In this document: piece after piece, positions 17,327 to 24,478 of the stretch
How positions within the stretch are numbered: position 1 is the stretch's first letter
Layout: each line of letters begins with the position of its first letter
Origin: an uncultured Campylobacter sp.
Lineage (GTDB): Bacteria; Campylobacterota; Campylobacteria; Campylobacterales; Campylobacteraceae
Length of the DNA stretch: 37,417 nucleotides
Reading direction: 5' to 3'
Assembly (NCBI GenBank): GCA_937965895.1
Contig: CALCKS010000033.1
Location: forward strand, 1-37,417
Notes under the pieces: generated by a model
What the model saw: the letters and a program-made list of their open reading frames with translations, nothing else
Told to the model about the DNA's origin: nothing
Databases searched by the model: none
Program-made: the position numbers and the translations under genes

Positions 17327-19510
17327 ATGAGGCTTTTTATTGCGGAAAAGCCGGATCTGGCTAAAGCCATCGGCGCCAGTTTAGACGGCACACAAAAAAA
17401 AGGCGACGGCTATTTTATAAAGGGTAATGATGTCGTTACGTGGGCTTTTGGGCATATTTTAGAGCTATATAAGCCGGAGGATTATGATGAAAGCCTTAGA
17501 CGTTGGGATTTTGCTGCCCTGCCTATTAAAATTGATGAATTCAAATATAAACCTATCGAAGGCTCAAAAAAGCAGTTAAAAATCATCTGCGCCCTGATTA
17601 ACAGCGATAAAATAACACAGATAATAAATTGCGGCGATGCAGACGAAGAAGGGCAAATTTTAATCGATGAGATATTAAATTACTCCGGAACCGATAAGAA
17701 GATCTATCGCTTGATGTTGCAAGATCTAACGGAAAAGGGCATTCGCGCACAACTAAAAAATATCCGTCCAAATAGCGATTTTAAAGGACTAAGCGAGTGC
17801 GGATTTTCACGCGCTCAAGCAGATTGGTTGGTCGGTATAAATTTAACGCGAGCCTATACTAAAATCGCGCAGGAAAAGGGCTATAACGATGTTTTAAGCG
17901 TCGGGCGCGTGCAAACTCCTATCTTAGGCCTTATAGTTAATAGAGACGTAGAACACGAGAACCATAAGGCTAGTTTTTATTATACGATTAGCGCCGCCGT
18001 TTCTACGCAAGGACTTACTGTTCCTATGCGATACAAAAGCGATGAGAAAATCATCGATGAAGGCTTTGCAAATGCGATTGGAGCTAAGGTGCAAAACAAA
18101 AACGGCTTAATTACCAAAGCTACGCATGAAACACGAAATGAGTTCCCGCCGCTTCCATATAATTTGCTTCTTTTACAAGCCGACTGTTCAAAAAAATTCG
18201 GCTACAAGCCGGATAAAACGCTACAAATTACGCAAAGCCTACGCGAGAAGCATAAGGCAATAACCTATAACAGGAGCGATTGCCAATATCTACCGGAAAA
18301 CCTATTCGAGCAATGTTCTGAAATTTTAAATTACGTAGGACAAAATCTACCCTCGCTTGCTCAACTTACTAATGGGGCAGATCCCGGCATTAAATCGAGT
18401 GCTTTTAACGATAAAAACATAACGGCTCACTACGCAATCATTCCTACGGCTACAAAAGTTACAAACCTTAGCCCGGAGGAACAAAACGTTTATGAGCTCA
18501 TCGCAAAACGTTTTACGGCCATATTCTATCCGCCGCAAGAATTTATTCAAACGGATTTGGAGGCCACCGTGGATGGCGAAAAATTTATCGCTAGCGCTAA
18601 AAAAGTTATTAAACAGGGCTATAAGACGGTCTTTGATAAAGATGAGGCGGATGATGAGATAAAGCCCGAAGAAGAGGTGGCGATGGATCTTACCGCCTTA
18701 GAACAAGGGCGGGAAGCGATATGCAAAGAGGTAAAAATCTCTAAGCAACAGACTAAGCCTAAACCATATTACACTATGGCTACGCTACTTAAGGATTTGA
18801 CAGCCGTCTCAAAATATGTCAAAGACGAACGCATAAAGAAGTTGCTACAAGAAAAAGATAAAGATAAAAAAGGCGAAAATGGCGGGATAGGAACGCCGGC
18901 TACCCGATCGGAGCATATTAAAAAGTTATTTGATAGAGGCTTTGTAGCGGAAAAAGGCAAAAATATAGTCTCCACCGAACTTGGTAGAAACTTTTTCGCT
19001 CTAGCACCACAAATTTTAACAAAGCCCGATATGACGGCGCTTTGGTTTGAGGAACAAAAAGAGATCATATCCGGAAGAAGGGGTCGTGAGGAATTTTTGC
19101 AGGGCATAAACCAAATCATAGCCGAAGAAATTTCAAAAATTAAATTTAACGGCGTAGACGTAACGAAGCTCATGAGCAATGCACCTAAATGCCCAAAATG
19201 TGGCAGCCTTCTCGTCAGACACGAAAATAAAGGTAAAAAGGGGGCATTCTGGTGGGGTTGCAGCAACTATAAAAATTGTGATTTGGGCTTCCTGGCTGAT
19301 AACAAAGGAAAACCCGTCTTGCAAAATACGCCGAAGCCACAACCTAAATCTGCCATAAAATGCCCGAAGTGCGGCAAAGGTATCCTTATTTCCTACAAGA
19401 ATAAAAGTAAAAAAGATGGCAAACCCTATACCTGGTTCGGATGTTCCGAGTACAAGAACGGCTGTAACTTCAAATGTTTTGCGGACTCTAGGGGCAATCC
19501 AAAATTTTGA
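17327..19510 (+). CDS. topB: DNA topoisomerase III (type IA)
   Basis: A 727-residue type IA topoisomerase. I start it at MRLFIAEKPDLA (ATG 17327), the typical Toprim opening, rather than the ORF-maximal 17309. The Toprim acidic triad is visible as E7 and CGDADEEGQ. The catalytic tyrosine is Tyr314 in ITYNRSDCQYLP, the topoisomerase III pattern. Two C-terminal zinc-ribbon modules follow (CPKCGSLLV...CSNYKNC and CPKCGKGIL...CSEYKNGC). It passes single strands and probably resolves plasmid or transfer intermediates, like TraE of IncP plasmids. Intact. Confidence 0.93.
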   Translation: MRLFIAEKPDLAKAIGASLDGTQKKGDGYFIKGNDVVTWAFGHILELYKPEDYDESLRRWDFAALPIKIDEFKYKPIEGSKKQLKIICALINSDKITQIINCGDADEEGQILIDEILNYSGTDKKIYRLMLQDLTEKGIRAQLKNIRPNSDFKGLSECGFSRAQADWLVGINLTRAYTKIAQEKGYNDVLSVGRVQTPILGLIVNRDVEHENHKASFYYTISAAVSTQGLTVPMRYKSDEKIIDEGFANAIGAKVQNKNGLITKATHETRNEFPPLPYNLLLLQADCSKKFGYKPDKTLQITQSLREKHKAITYNRSDCQYLPENLFEQCSEILNYVGQNLPSLAQLTNGADPGIKSSAFNDKNITAHYAIIPTATKVTNLSPEEQNVYELIAKRFTAIFYPPQEFIQTDLEATVDGEKFIASAKKVIKQGYKTVFDKDEADDEIKPEEEVAMDLTALEQGREAICKEVKISKQQTKPKPYYTMATLLKDLTAVSKYVKDERIKKLLQEKDKDKKGENGGIGTPATRSEHIKKLFDRGFVAEKGKNIVSTELGRNFFALAPQILTKPDMTALWFEEQKEIISGRRGREEFLQGINQIIAEEISKIKFNGVDVTKLMSNAPKCPKCGSLLVRHENKGKKGAFWWGCSNYKNCDLGFLADNKGKPVLQNTPKPQPKSAIKCPKCGKGILISYKNKSKKDGKPYTWFGCSEYKNGCNFKCFADSRGNPKF

Positions 19511-19522
19511 AAGGATAAACAA

Positions 19523-19954
19523 ATGACTAATGAAGAGGCAGTTTTAAGAGACGAACTCGAGAAAAAAAGCAAAAAGTACTATCTCGATGAGAACGAAATT
19601 TATAAAATTGATCTCATTTTAGAAAGCGAAGGCGGCGATCGATATGTTGAGCGATATTCAGGTAATAAAAAAGAGATAATCGATTATTACCTAAAGAATA
19701 AAGATCGAATAGGTGAAGAGATAGTTGTGGACGAAGAGGGAAATAGCCATATTAGACATACTTTTTTCGCCATAAACGACAGCAGAGGTTTTAACGTAAC
19801 AGGTGATATGTTGGCCGAAGCAAGAGCGTCCGAACAAAATTATAGCGAAATGGAAAAGGCTAAAAGCCGGCTTTTCTCAAAAATTAAAAAGGTTGCGCCA
19901 AAATTTAAGAAAAGACAGAAGCAGCAAAGTAAGGAAAGGGAACTTGAAAGATGA
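19523..19954 (+). CDS. Small charged protein, unknown
   Basis: A 143-residue highly charged protein after AAAGGA. The N-terminal 90 residues are acidic and mixed alpha/beta. The last 35 are strongly basic (KIKKVAPKFKKRQKQQSKERE), suggesting nucleic-acid binding. I do not recognise a family. Its position 12 bp after topB and before ssb suggests a DNA-metabolism role. Confidence 0.6.
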   Translation: MTNEEAVLRDELEKKSKKYYLDENEIYKIDLILESEGGDRYVERYSGNKKEIIDYYLKNKDRIGEEIVVDEEGNSHIRHTFFAINDSRGFNVTGDMLAEARASEQNYSEMEKAKSRLFSKIKKVAPKFKKRQKQQSKERELER

Positions 19955-20020
19955 TGCGGCCAAAGTCCATTATTTGCAAAACAAAAAACTATGAACACAC
20001 TTTTATTACAAGGAGTAAAA

Positions 20021-20398
20021 ATGTTAGCAGAAGCTAAAATCATTGGGTTTTTAACCAGGGACATAGAGCTTAGGTATCTACCAAGCGGTACGGCTTGCGC
20101 GAAAACCGGTATTGCCTCTAACAAGAGTTATACCAACTCGAATGGGGAAAAAGTCGAAGAGACTTGTTTTATTGACATTACTTTTTGGGGACGTATGGCG
20201 GAAGTCGCTAATCAATATCTCAGAAAGGGGTCGAAGATCTACGTCTCGGGAAATTTGAAATATGAAACCTGGACGGATAACAACGGGGCAAATAGATCTA
20301 AGCATTGCGTGGATGTTGCAGATATGATCATGCTTGATAGTAAGCCTAAGGCGGAACCAAACGCAAGCGGAACCCCTTTGGATTCTGGCAATCAATAA
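20021..20398 (+). CDS. ssb: Single-stranded DNA-binding protein
   Basis: A 125-residue SSB with an OB-fold running through residues 1-108 (FIDITFWGRMAEVANQYLRKGSKIYVSG is diagnostic). The ATG at 20021 follows AAGGAGTAAAA; an upstream in-frame ATG at 19991 has no ribosome site. Plasmid SSBs coat the transferred strand in the recipient. The tail is short and ends LDSGNQ, lacking the acidic DDDIPF-like tip through which SSBs recruit partner proteins, so it may bind DNA without recruiting host repair enzymes. Confidence 0.9.
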   Translation: MLAEAKIIGFLTRDIELRYLPSGTACAKTGIASNKSYTNSNGEKVEETCFIDITFWGRMAEVANQYLRKGSKIYVSGNLKYETWTDNNGANRSKHCVDVADMIMLDSKPKAEPNASGTPLDSGNQ

Positions 20399-20415
20399 AT
20401 ATGCCTCGGCATAGT

Positions 20416-20467
20416 GTAAGATGACTTAAGTTATCTTACACTACTTTAATATAACGTGCAATATAAA
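20416..20467 (+). promoter_or_regulatory. 5-bp repeat array D with -10 box
   Basis: Nine in-phase 5-bp units from 20416 to 20460 (including TTAAG, TTATC, TTACA, TTAAT, ATAAC), then ATATAAA at 20461-20467. It lies between ssb and the 277-residue unknown gene, and is probably that gene's promoter-operator. The middle units are perfect; the last is GTGCA, weaker than elsewhere. A small ATGCC/GGCAT hairpin (20401-20412) precedes it. Confidence 0.55.
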
Positions 20468-20481
20468 ACGAAGGATCTACT

Positions 20482-21315
20482 ATGAGTATAAAAGAAACAG
20501 CTGAAGAAAAAACAAATTTAAAAAAGGAGGATTTTAGCGCCTTTAAAATTGCCTCTTTCGAATTAGATGAGCGTAATAAAGGGATAGGCGAGATTTTCCG
20601 ATTAAATACTGATTTTAAAGGCGACGATAAAGCGATATTTTTAGGCTCCATGAAAGCTCTTGATCAACATATAGCCAAGCAGTGTAAAGAGCTCAATAAA
20701 TTTTCACAAGAATTTGTAAATTTAGTATTTACGGATAACGATAAAAGCGAGAAAAAATTGCGCGTTAGATTAGGTGAAGGAAGCTTTGATAAGGGCTTGG
20801 ATAATCTAATAGCGTTATCGAATAATGACCTTAAGCGTTCTCAAACATCAAAAGCAGCAAAAGAAAATTTTGTTGAAGAGATTGAAGAGATAGGCAACAA
20901 AAACCCCACAAAACAAAGAAGGGGCGAAGGGTACGATAAACTAAATAGCTTTTTTAACAATAGCATATCTATTACGGAAAGCTTGGGAAATTCGATAGGC
21001 GATGAAAGCTTATCTGCATTTTTAAGCAATTTTAGAAAAACATTTCAAACTATAAATTTTAATATAAAAATTACTCCTAATGCCGCTACTAACGAAAAAG
21101 ATCAAAAAGTAGATGATCTCGTTCAAACCGTTTTAGAAAAACCGAAAAGTGTTTTGCCTGGATTTGCCGCCTCTAAAGAGATCGAGGCGGAACTACAAAA
21201 GGCACAAAAGATAGTTTCAAAAAAGGTAAAGGCTGCTTTGCCTGGATTTACTATTTCTGAAGAGAAACAAGAGCGCTCCAAAATCCGCAGCAGATCTTTA
21301 GAGCAAGAGCGTTAG
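20482..21315 (+). CDS. Hypothetical protein with duplicated C-terminal motif
   Basis: A 277-residue highly charged, helical protein that I do not recognise, with AAGGAT upstream. Near the C-terminus a motif repeats 28 residues apart (KSVLPGFAASKE and KAALPGFTISEE), with 12 identical bases in each copy, and the protein ends in an RS-rich basic tail. The middle has an FFNNSISITESLGNSIGDESLS segment. It is preceded by array D and followed by array E, so it may be a single-gene transcript. Confidence 0.65.
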   Translation: MSIKETAEEKTNLKKEDFSAFKIASFELDERNKGIGEIFRLNTDFKGDDKAIFLGSMKALDQHIAKQCKELNKFSQEFVNLVFTDNDKSEKKLRVRLGEGSFDKGLDNLIALSNNDLKRSQTSKAAKENFVEEIEEIGNKNPTKQRRGEGYDKLNSFFNNSISITESLGNSIGDESLSAFLSNFRKTFQTINFNIKITPNAATNEKDQKVDDLVQTVLEKPKSVLPGFAASKEIEAELQKAQKIVSKKVKAALPGFTISEEKQERSKIRSRSLEQER

Positions 21316-21339
21316 TATATTGCGCTAATGTGGTATAAT

Positions 21340-21381
21340 TTAACGTATATTAAGTTACATTAAGGTATCTTAGGATATAAT
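21340..21381 (+). promoter_or_regulatory. 5-bp repeat array E with -10 box
   Basis: Seven in-phase 5-bp units from 21340 to 21374 (TTAAC, GTATA, TTAAG, TTACA, TTAAG, GTATC, TTAGG), then a near-consensus ATATAAT at 21375-21381. A second TATAAT-like box lies just upstream (21334-21339). It drives the toxin-antitoxin-like pair from about 30 nt upstream of the 92-residue gene. Confidence 0.65.
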
Positions 21382-21409
21382 ATATTAATTTCAAAGAAAG
21401 GAATAAAAG

Positions 21410-21688
21410 ATGTTTGAAGGCAAAAAGAAGTGGGATTATACCATGAATGGGAATGAGTTCGAAGCTGCGATAAGTATTGTTGAAGGTCGTGCGAGTTGTA
21501 TGTTTTCTAAAATTTATGATTTATTGGAAAGTGGCGGCTCGGATTTGTCTCAAGACAAAGATTATTTGGCATTAAAAAATCTTTCGGATAGAATTTTCGA
21601 GGAAAAAGATAAGACTCTAGATTATTGGATGGCCGAAATGGATAGGCTTACCGATAAATTGGAAATCAAATTAGAGGATAAAGCTTGA
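21410..21688 (+). CDS. Putative epsilon-like antitoxin
   Basis: A 92-residue acidic, probably all-helical protein directly upstream of a zeta-type kinase. Its size (epsilon antitoxins are about 90 residues), helical three-segment appearance and overlap with the kinase gene suggest the cognate antitoxin. There is no sequence motif I can match to epsilon, so the call is by context. Ribosome site AAAGGA. Its TGA stop is shared with the TTG start of the next gene (TTGA). Confidence 0.55.
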   Translation: MFEGKKKWDYTMNGNEFEAAISIVEGRASCMFSKIYDLLESGGSDLSQDKDYLALKNLSDRIFEEKDKTLDYWMAEMDRLTDKLEIKLEDKA

Positions 21689-22581
21689 CGGATATAGAAA
21701 AACTATCGCAATTTAGCGAGCAGGATATAAATCGAGTCGTTAATAAATTTTGGAAAGAAGTCGCAAGTTCCTTAGAAAGCGTCGAAAGACCCCAATTGGA
21801 TATAGTAGGTGGACAACCCGGAGCAGGAAAAAGCGATACTATTAAAAACTTGAAGAACGACTTTAACAAAAACTGTTTATTTTTAAATTATGATAACTTT
21901 AGAAAAGATCATCCTAATGCCTCTGCAATTTATACTTTAGACGACAAGGACGAGGGGTTATATTCGCATTTTACGAATAAATTTATGAAACAAGTGGGTG
22001 ATAAGGTATTGAAAAGGGCCTTTGAAGCCGGCTATAATGTCATTTTAGAAAAAACGCTAAAATCGGATAAGGTGAAAGAGTATATCGATCTAGCGCTTAA
22101 AAAAGGTTATGAAGTTAATCTATACGTCGTTACCTGTGATAGAGATCTGTCTATGAGTGCAGTAGAATATAGATTTCGAACAGAAAGAAATCAATACGAT
22201 CGCAACCCCAAAAAGAATCCTCCTCCACGCAAAATTCCACGCGAATTTAGTGATCTTTGCTGTGAAAAACTGGGAGATACCGTTCAGAAGCTATCTGATA
22301 CTTACGGAGATAAAATCAAGAATTTAAGGATTATTTGTCGCGATAAATTTTTCGAGCAGGATGTAGTCTTTGACAAAAGCTTGGGACACGATACCACTAA
22401 AATAAAAGAGACTATCGATTGTATTTTGGTCGGCAAAAGACGGAAACTAAGCGATATGGAGAAAGCACAAATCTCCGTAATGAAAAAAATCTCGAAGATA
22501 CATCCATTCAAAGCTAGCTCTGGTAAGGAAAAAGAGATAGACAGAGAAAAAATCGACGATGGGCGCTCTTTTGGGGATTAG
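21685..22581 (+). CDS. Zeta-toxin family kinase
   Basis: A 298-residue protein of the zeta-toxin (UDP-N-acetylglucosamine kinase) family. Walker A is GGQPGAGKS at residues 42-50, and the zeta hallmark YDNFRKDHP (Asp70, Arg73, His76) follows. An acidic residue (Glu122 in VILEKTL) and the arginine-rich VEYRFRTER segment lie where substrate and phosphate contacts are expected. Zeta toxins phosphorylate a cell-wall precursor and enforce plasmid retention. The TTG start overlaps the antitoxin stop, so the toxin is translated only by coupling. The C-terminal 60 basic residues are an unexplained extension. Confidence 0.82.
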   Translation: MTDIEKLSQFSEQDINRVVNKFWKEVASSLESVERPQLDIVGGQPGAGKSDTIKNLKNDFNKNCLFLNYDNFRKDHPNASAIYTLDDKDEGLYSHFTNKFMKQVGDKVLKRAFEAGYNVILEKTLKSDKVKEYIDLALKKGYEVNLYVVTCDRDLSMSAVEYRFRTERNQYDRNPKKNPPPRKIPREFSDLCCEKLGDTVQKLSDTYGDKIKNLRIICRDKFFEQDVVFDKSLGHDTTKIKETIDCILVGKRRKLSDMEKAQISVMKKISKIHPFKASSGKEKEIDREKIDDGRSFGD

Positions 22582-22583
22582 TT

Positions 22584-23042
22584 GTGAAGCTGCTTTATAT
22601 TTTTTTATCATCGATAATTTTTGCGACTTCATCATTTGCTACGACGACATATAACAAACTTTTCATTAAATATGGCAAGTTCTATGACATTCCGGCAGAA
22701 TTATTGTGGGGCATAGCGAAGACGGAGTCAAATTTTAACGCCAAAGCATACAATAAGAATAAAAACGGCACTTTTGATATAGGGCTTATGCAGATAAACT
22801 CCGTTCATAAAGCCAAGCTGCTAGAGCAAAATTTAGATCTGGATGACCTATATGAGCCGGAAACCAATATTAGATTTGGAGCCAAAATTCTACGAAGCTG
22901 TATCGATATGCATGGTTTTAACTACAAAGCCCTCAATTGCTATAACGGTAAGATTGTAAACAATCCTTATAACAAAAAGGTTCTAAAAAATATCAGAGAT
23001 AATAGAAGTAAAAAGAAAAAGCGAGTTTTGATAAAATTTTAA
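22584..23042 (+). CDS. virB1: VirB1-like lytic transglycosylase
   Basis: A 152-residue exported SLT-type transglycosylase. It has a signal peptide of about 19 residues (FATSSFA-T), catalytic Glu48 in AKTESNFN, and the GLMQIN motif. It opens peptidoglycan for assembly of the secretion channel. The start is GTG 22584, only 2 bp after the zeta stop, so it belongs to the same transcript. It lies 8 kb away from virB2-D4, behind the toxin gene. Confidence 0.88.
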   Translation: MKLLYIFLSSIIFATSSFATTTYNKLFIKYGKFYDIPAELLWGIAKTESNFNAKAYNKNKNGTFDIGLMQINSVHKAKLLEQNLDLDDLYEPETNIRFGAKILRSCIDMHGFNYKALNCYNGKIVNNPYNKKVLKNIRDNRSKKKKRVLIKF

Positions 23043-23052
23043 AGGAGTTGAA

Positions 23053-24105
23053 ATGGAGCTTCACAAAGACGATACTAGAGCTATTTTGGAGTATCTAGGA
23101 TTTGAAGTGGATAGGGCTTATAAATTTAAAATGCGTGCCAGCGAGCATACAGCCTCCGCGTCCATAAACCCTAAAAATGGAATGATTAAAGACTTCGGCA
23201 GCGGCTGGGGCGGCGATATAGTGAGCTTTTACCAATACGTAAAAAATTGTTCACTCAAACAAGCTTTTAAAGATATTGCTACGATATCTAAAGAGCTTAA
23301 TATTAACATACAATCAACTAAAAGCTCAACTCATAGCAATGATGAATTTAGTCAAAAACGGGAAAGTCAAAAAGAAAACAAGCTTCTAATGCCGATTACG
23401 CAATCATATATTGATAAGTTTAAACAGGAAAGAAAGGAGAATTTCTCGAGATATTGGGAACTTTTATCTAAAACTTTACCTACGTTCGACGCAGATACAA
23501 AAAAAGCTATTGCCGAAAAATTTGAAATAGGCTACTCAAAGCAAGCCGATAGGCTTATTATGCCTATAAAAGACGAGGCGGGACTTTGTCGCACGCTTTG
23601 GAAATATAATCCCAAGCCCACCCCTATGCTTATGTCTGATGGGAATATATTAAACTTGAGCAAGTATACTTTCACTAAAAATAGGCCTCGCAAAAATTTT
23701 ATTTTTAATTATAAAGACTTTAGTGAGGTTTATAGGCTAAATTTAAATGAGCCGATCTTTTTTGCGGAAGGCGAAAAAGATTGCCTAAATATGATTGCAA
23801 GTGGCTTAAGAGCAGTTTCGTTAGGTTCCGCCTCTACTAAATTAGGGGAGAAATTTATAAACGAATTTAAAGGTGCTAAAATAGTGATAGCTTATGATTA
23901 TGATGATGCCGGACATCAAGGCGCGCAGGAGCTAGCACAACAGCTTACGGGAATTGCCTCAAGTATTGAAATCATAGATTGGCAGCGCATAGCTAAAAAA
24001 GCCGGCATGGTAAACAAATTGTTTGATAAATTTGATTTTACAGACTTTTTGTGCGCTACCGCTCATAAGGGAAAAAGCAAGGAGCAAACTTTTGAAAGAG
24101 GGTAA
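23053..24105 (+). CDS. Toprim-domain primase-like protein
   Basis: A 350-residue DnaG/phage-primase-like protein. The N-terminus resembles the primase zinc-finger fold (ASINPKNGMIKDFGSGWGGDIVSF) but has none of its zinc-binding cysteines. The Toprim domain is clear: FFAEGEKDCLNM (about residues 236-247) and IAYDYDDAGHQGA (about 278-290). It probably primes complementary-strand synthesis after transfer, or at the origin. ATG follows AAAGGAG. Part of the zeta/virB1 transcript. Confidence 0.8.
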   Translation: MELHKDDTRAILEYLGFEVDRAYKFKMRASEHTASASINPKNGMIKDFGSGWGGDIVSFYQYVKNCSLKQAFKDIATISKELNINIQSTKSSTHSNDEFSQKRESQKENKLLMPITQSYIDKFKQERKENFSRYWELLSKTLPTFDADTKKAIAEKFEIGYSKQADRLIMPIKDEAGLCRTLWKYNPKPTPMLMSDGNILNLSKYTFTKNRPRKNFIFNYKDFSEVYRLNLNEPIFFAEGEKDCLNMIASGLRAVSLGSASTKLGEKFINEFKGAKIVIAYDYDDAGHQGAQELAQQLTGIASSIEIIDWQRIAKKAGMVNKLFDKFDFTDFLCATAHKGKSKEQTFERG

Positions 24106-24111
24106 AACAAA

Positions 24112-24309
24112 TTGGCACTTGAAAAGAAAATTCAAATTACTATATGCCTTGAACAAGAAGAGATAGATTTTATACGATATATCACACAAAAGCGCTTTTA
24201 TGACACTCGCGCCGCCTACATCAGGCGACTAATAAGAGAAGCTATGATAGAAAACGATTGGATAGAACACAAAGAGGAATTTTATTCCGAAAACAAAGAA
24301 CAAAAATAA
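24112..24309 (+). CDS. Small ribbon-helix-helix regulator
   Basis: A 65-residue protein starting at TTG, with AGAGGG 9 nt upstream, overlapping the primase stop region. KKIQITICLEQEEIDFIRYIT then DTRAAYIRRLIREAM is the Arc/CopG RHH pattern: a beta strand, helix A, and helix B with the conserved R-x-AYIRRLI turn. A homodimer would bind a short operator. Candidate targets are the 21-bp palindromes (one lies 90 bp downstream) or the 5-bp arrays. Confidence 0.72.
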   Translation: MALEKKIQITICLEQEEIDFIRYITQKRFYDTRAAYIRRLIREAMIENDWIEHKEEFYSENKEQK

Positions 24310-24310
24310 T

Positions 24311-24367
24311 TTATCTTAAGTTACATTGTTCTGCTTTAACTTACATTAAGTTATCGTAGGATATAAT
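24311..24367 (+). promoter_or_regulatory. 5-bp repeat array F with -10 box
   Basis: Ten in-phase 5-bp positions from 24311 to 24360. Eight match (TTATC, TTAAG, TTACA, then TTAAC, TTACA, TTAAG, TTATC, GTAGG) around two off-consensus units (TTGTT, CTGCT), followed by a consensus ATATAAT at 24361-24367. It gives a 110-nt leader before the methylase-helicase gene, and that leader contains palindrome copy 3. Confidence 0.68.
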
Positions 24368-24398
24368 CGCGGCAAAGGAAAAATCTTTACAATATATT

Positions 24399-24419
24399 TT
24401 AATATTACTTTAATATTAA
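24399..24419. promoter_or_regulatory. 21-bp palindrome, copy 3
   Basis: TTAATATT (24399-24406), 5-bp spacer, AATATTAA (24412-24419), identical in half-sites and spacing to copies at 70-90 and 2919-2939. Here it lies downstream of array F's -10 box and 60 bp before the methylase-helicase start. A bound protein would block elongation, or a second promoter nearer the gene (a TATCAT box near 24452). Confidence 0.6.
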
Positions 24420-24478
24420 AAATGTTTTTTCTGTATTTTTTTGCTATCATTACGCTATTTCTTTACATGGGGTAAAAA

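Noticed and set aside
18769..19266. 165-codon minus-strand ORF within topB
   Set aside because: Antisense shadow of an intact, well-recognised gene, with no ribosome site or plausible protein features.
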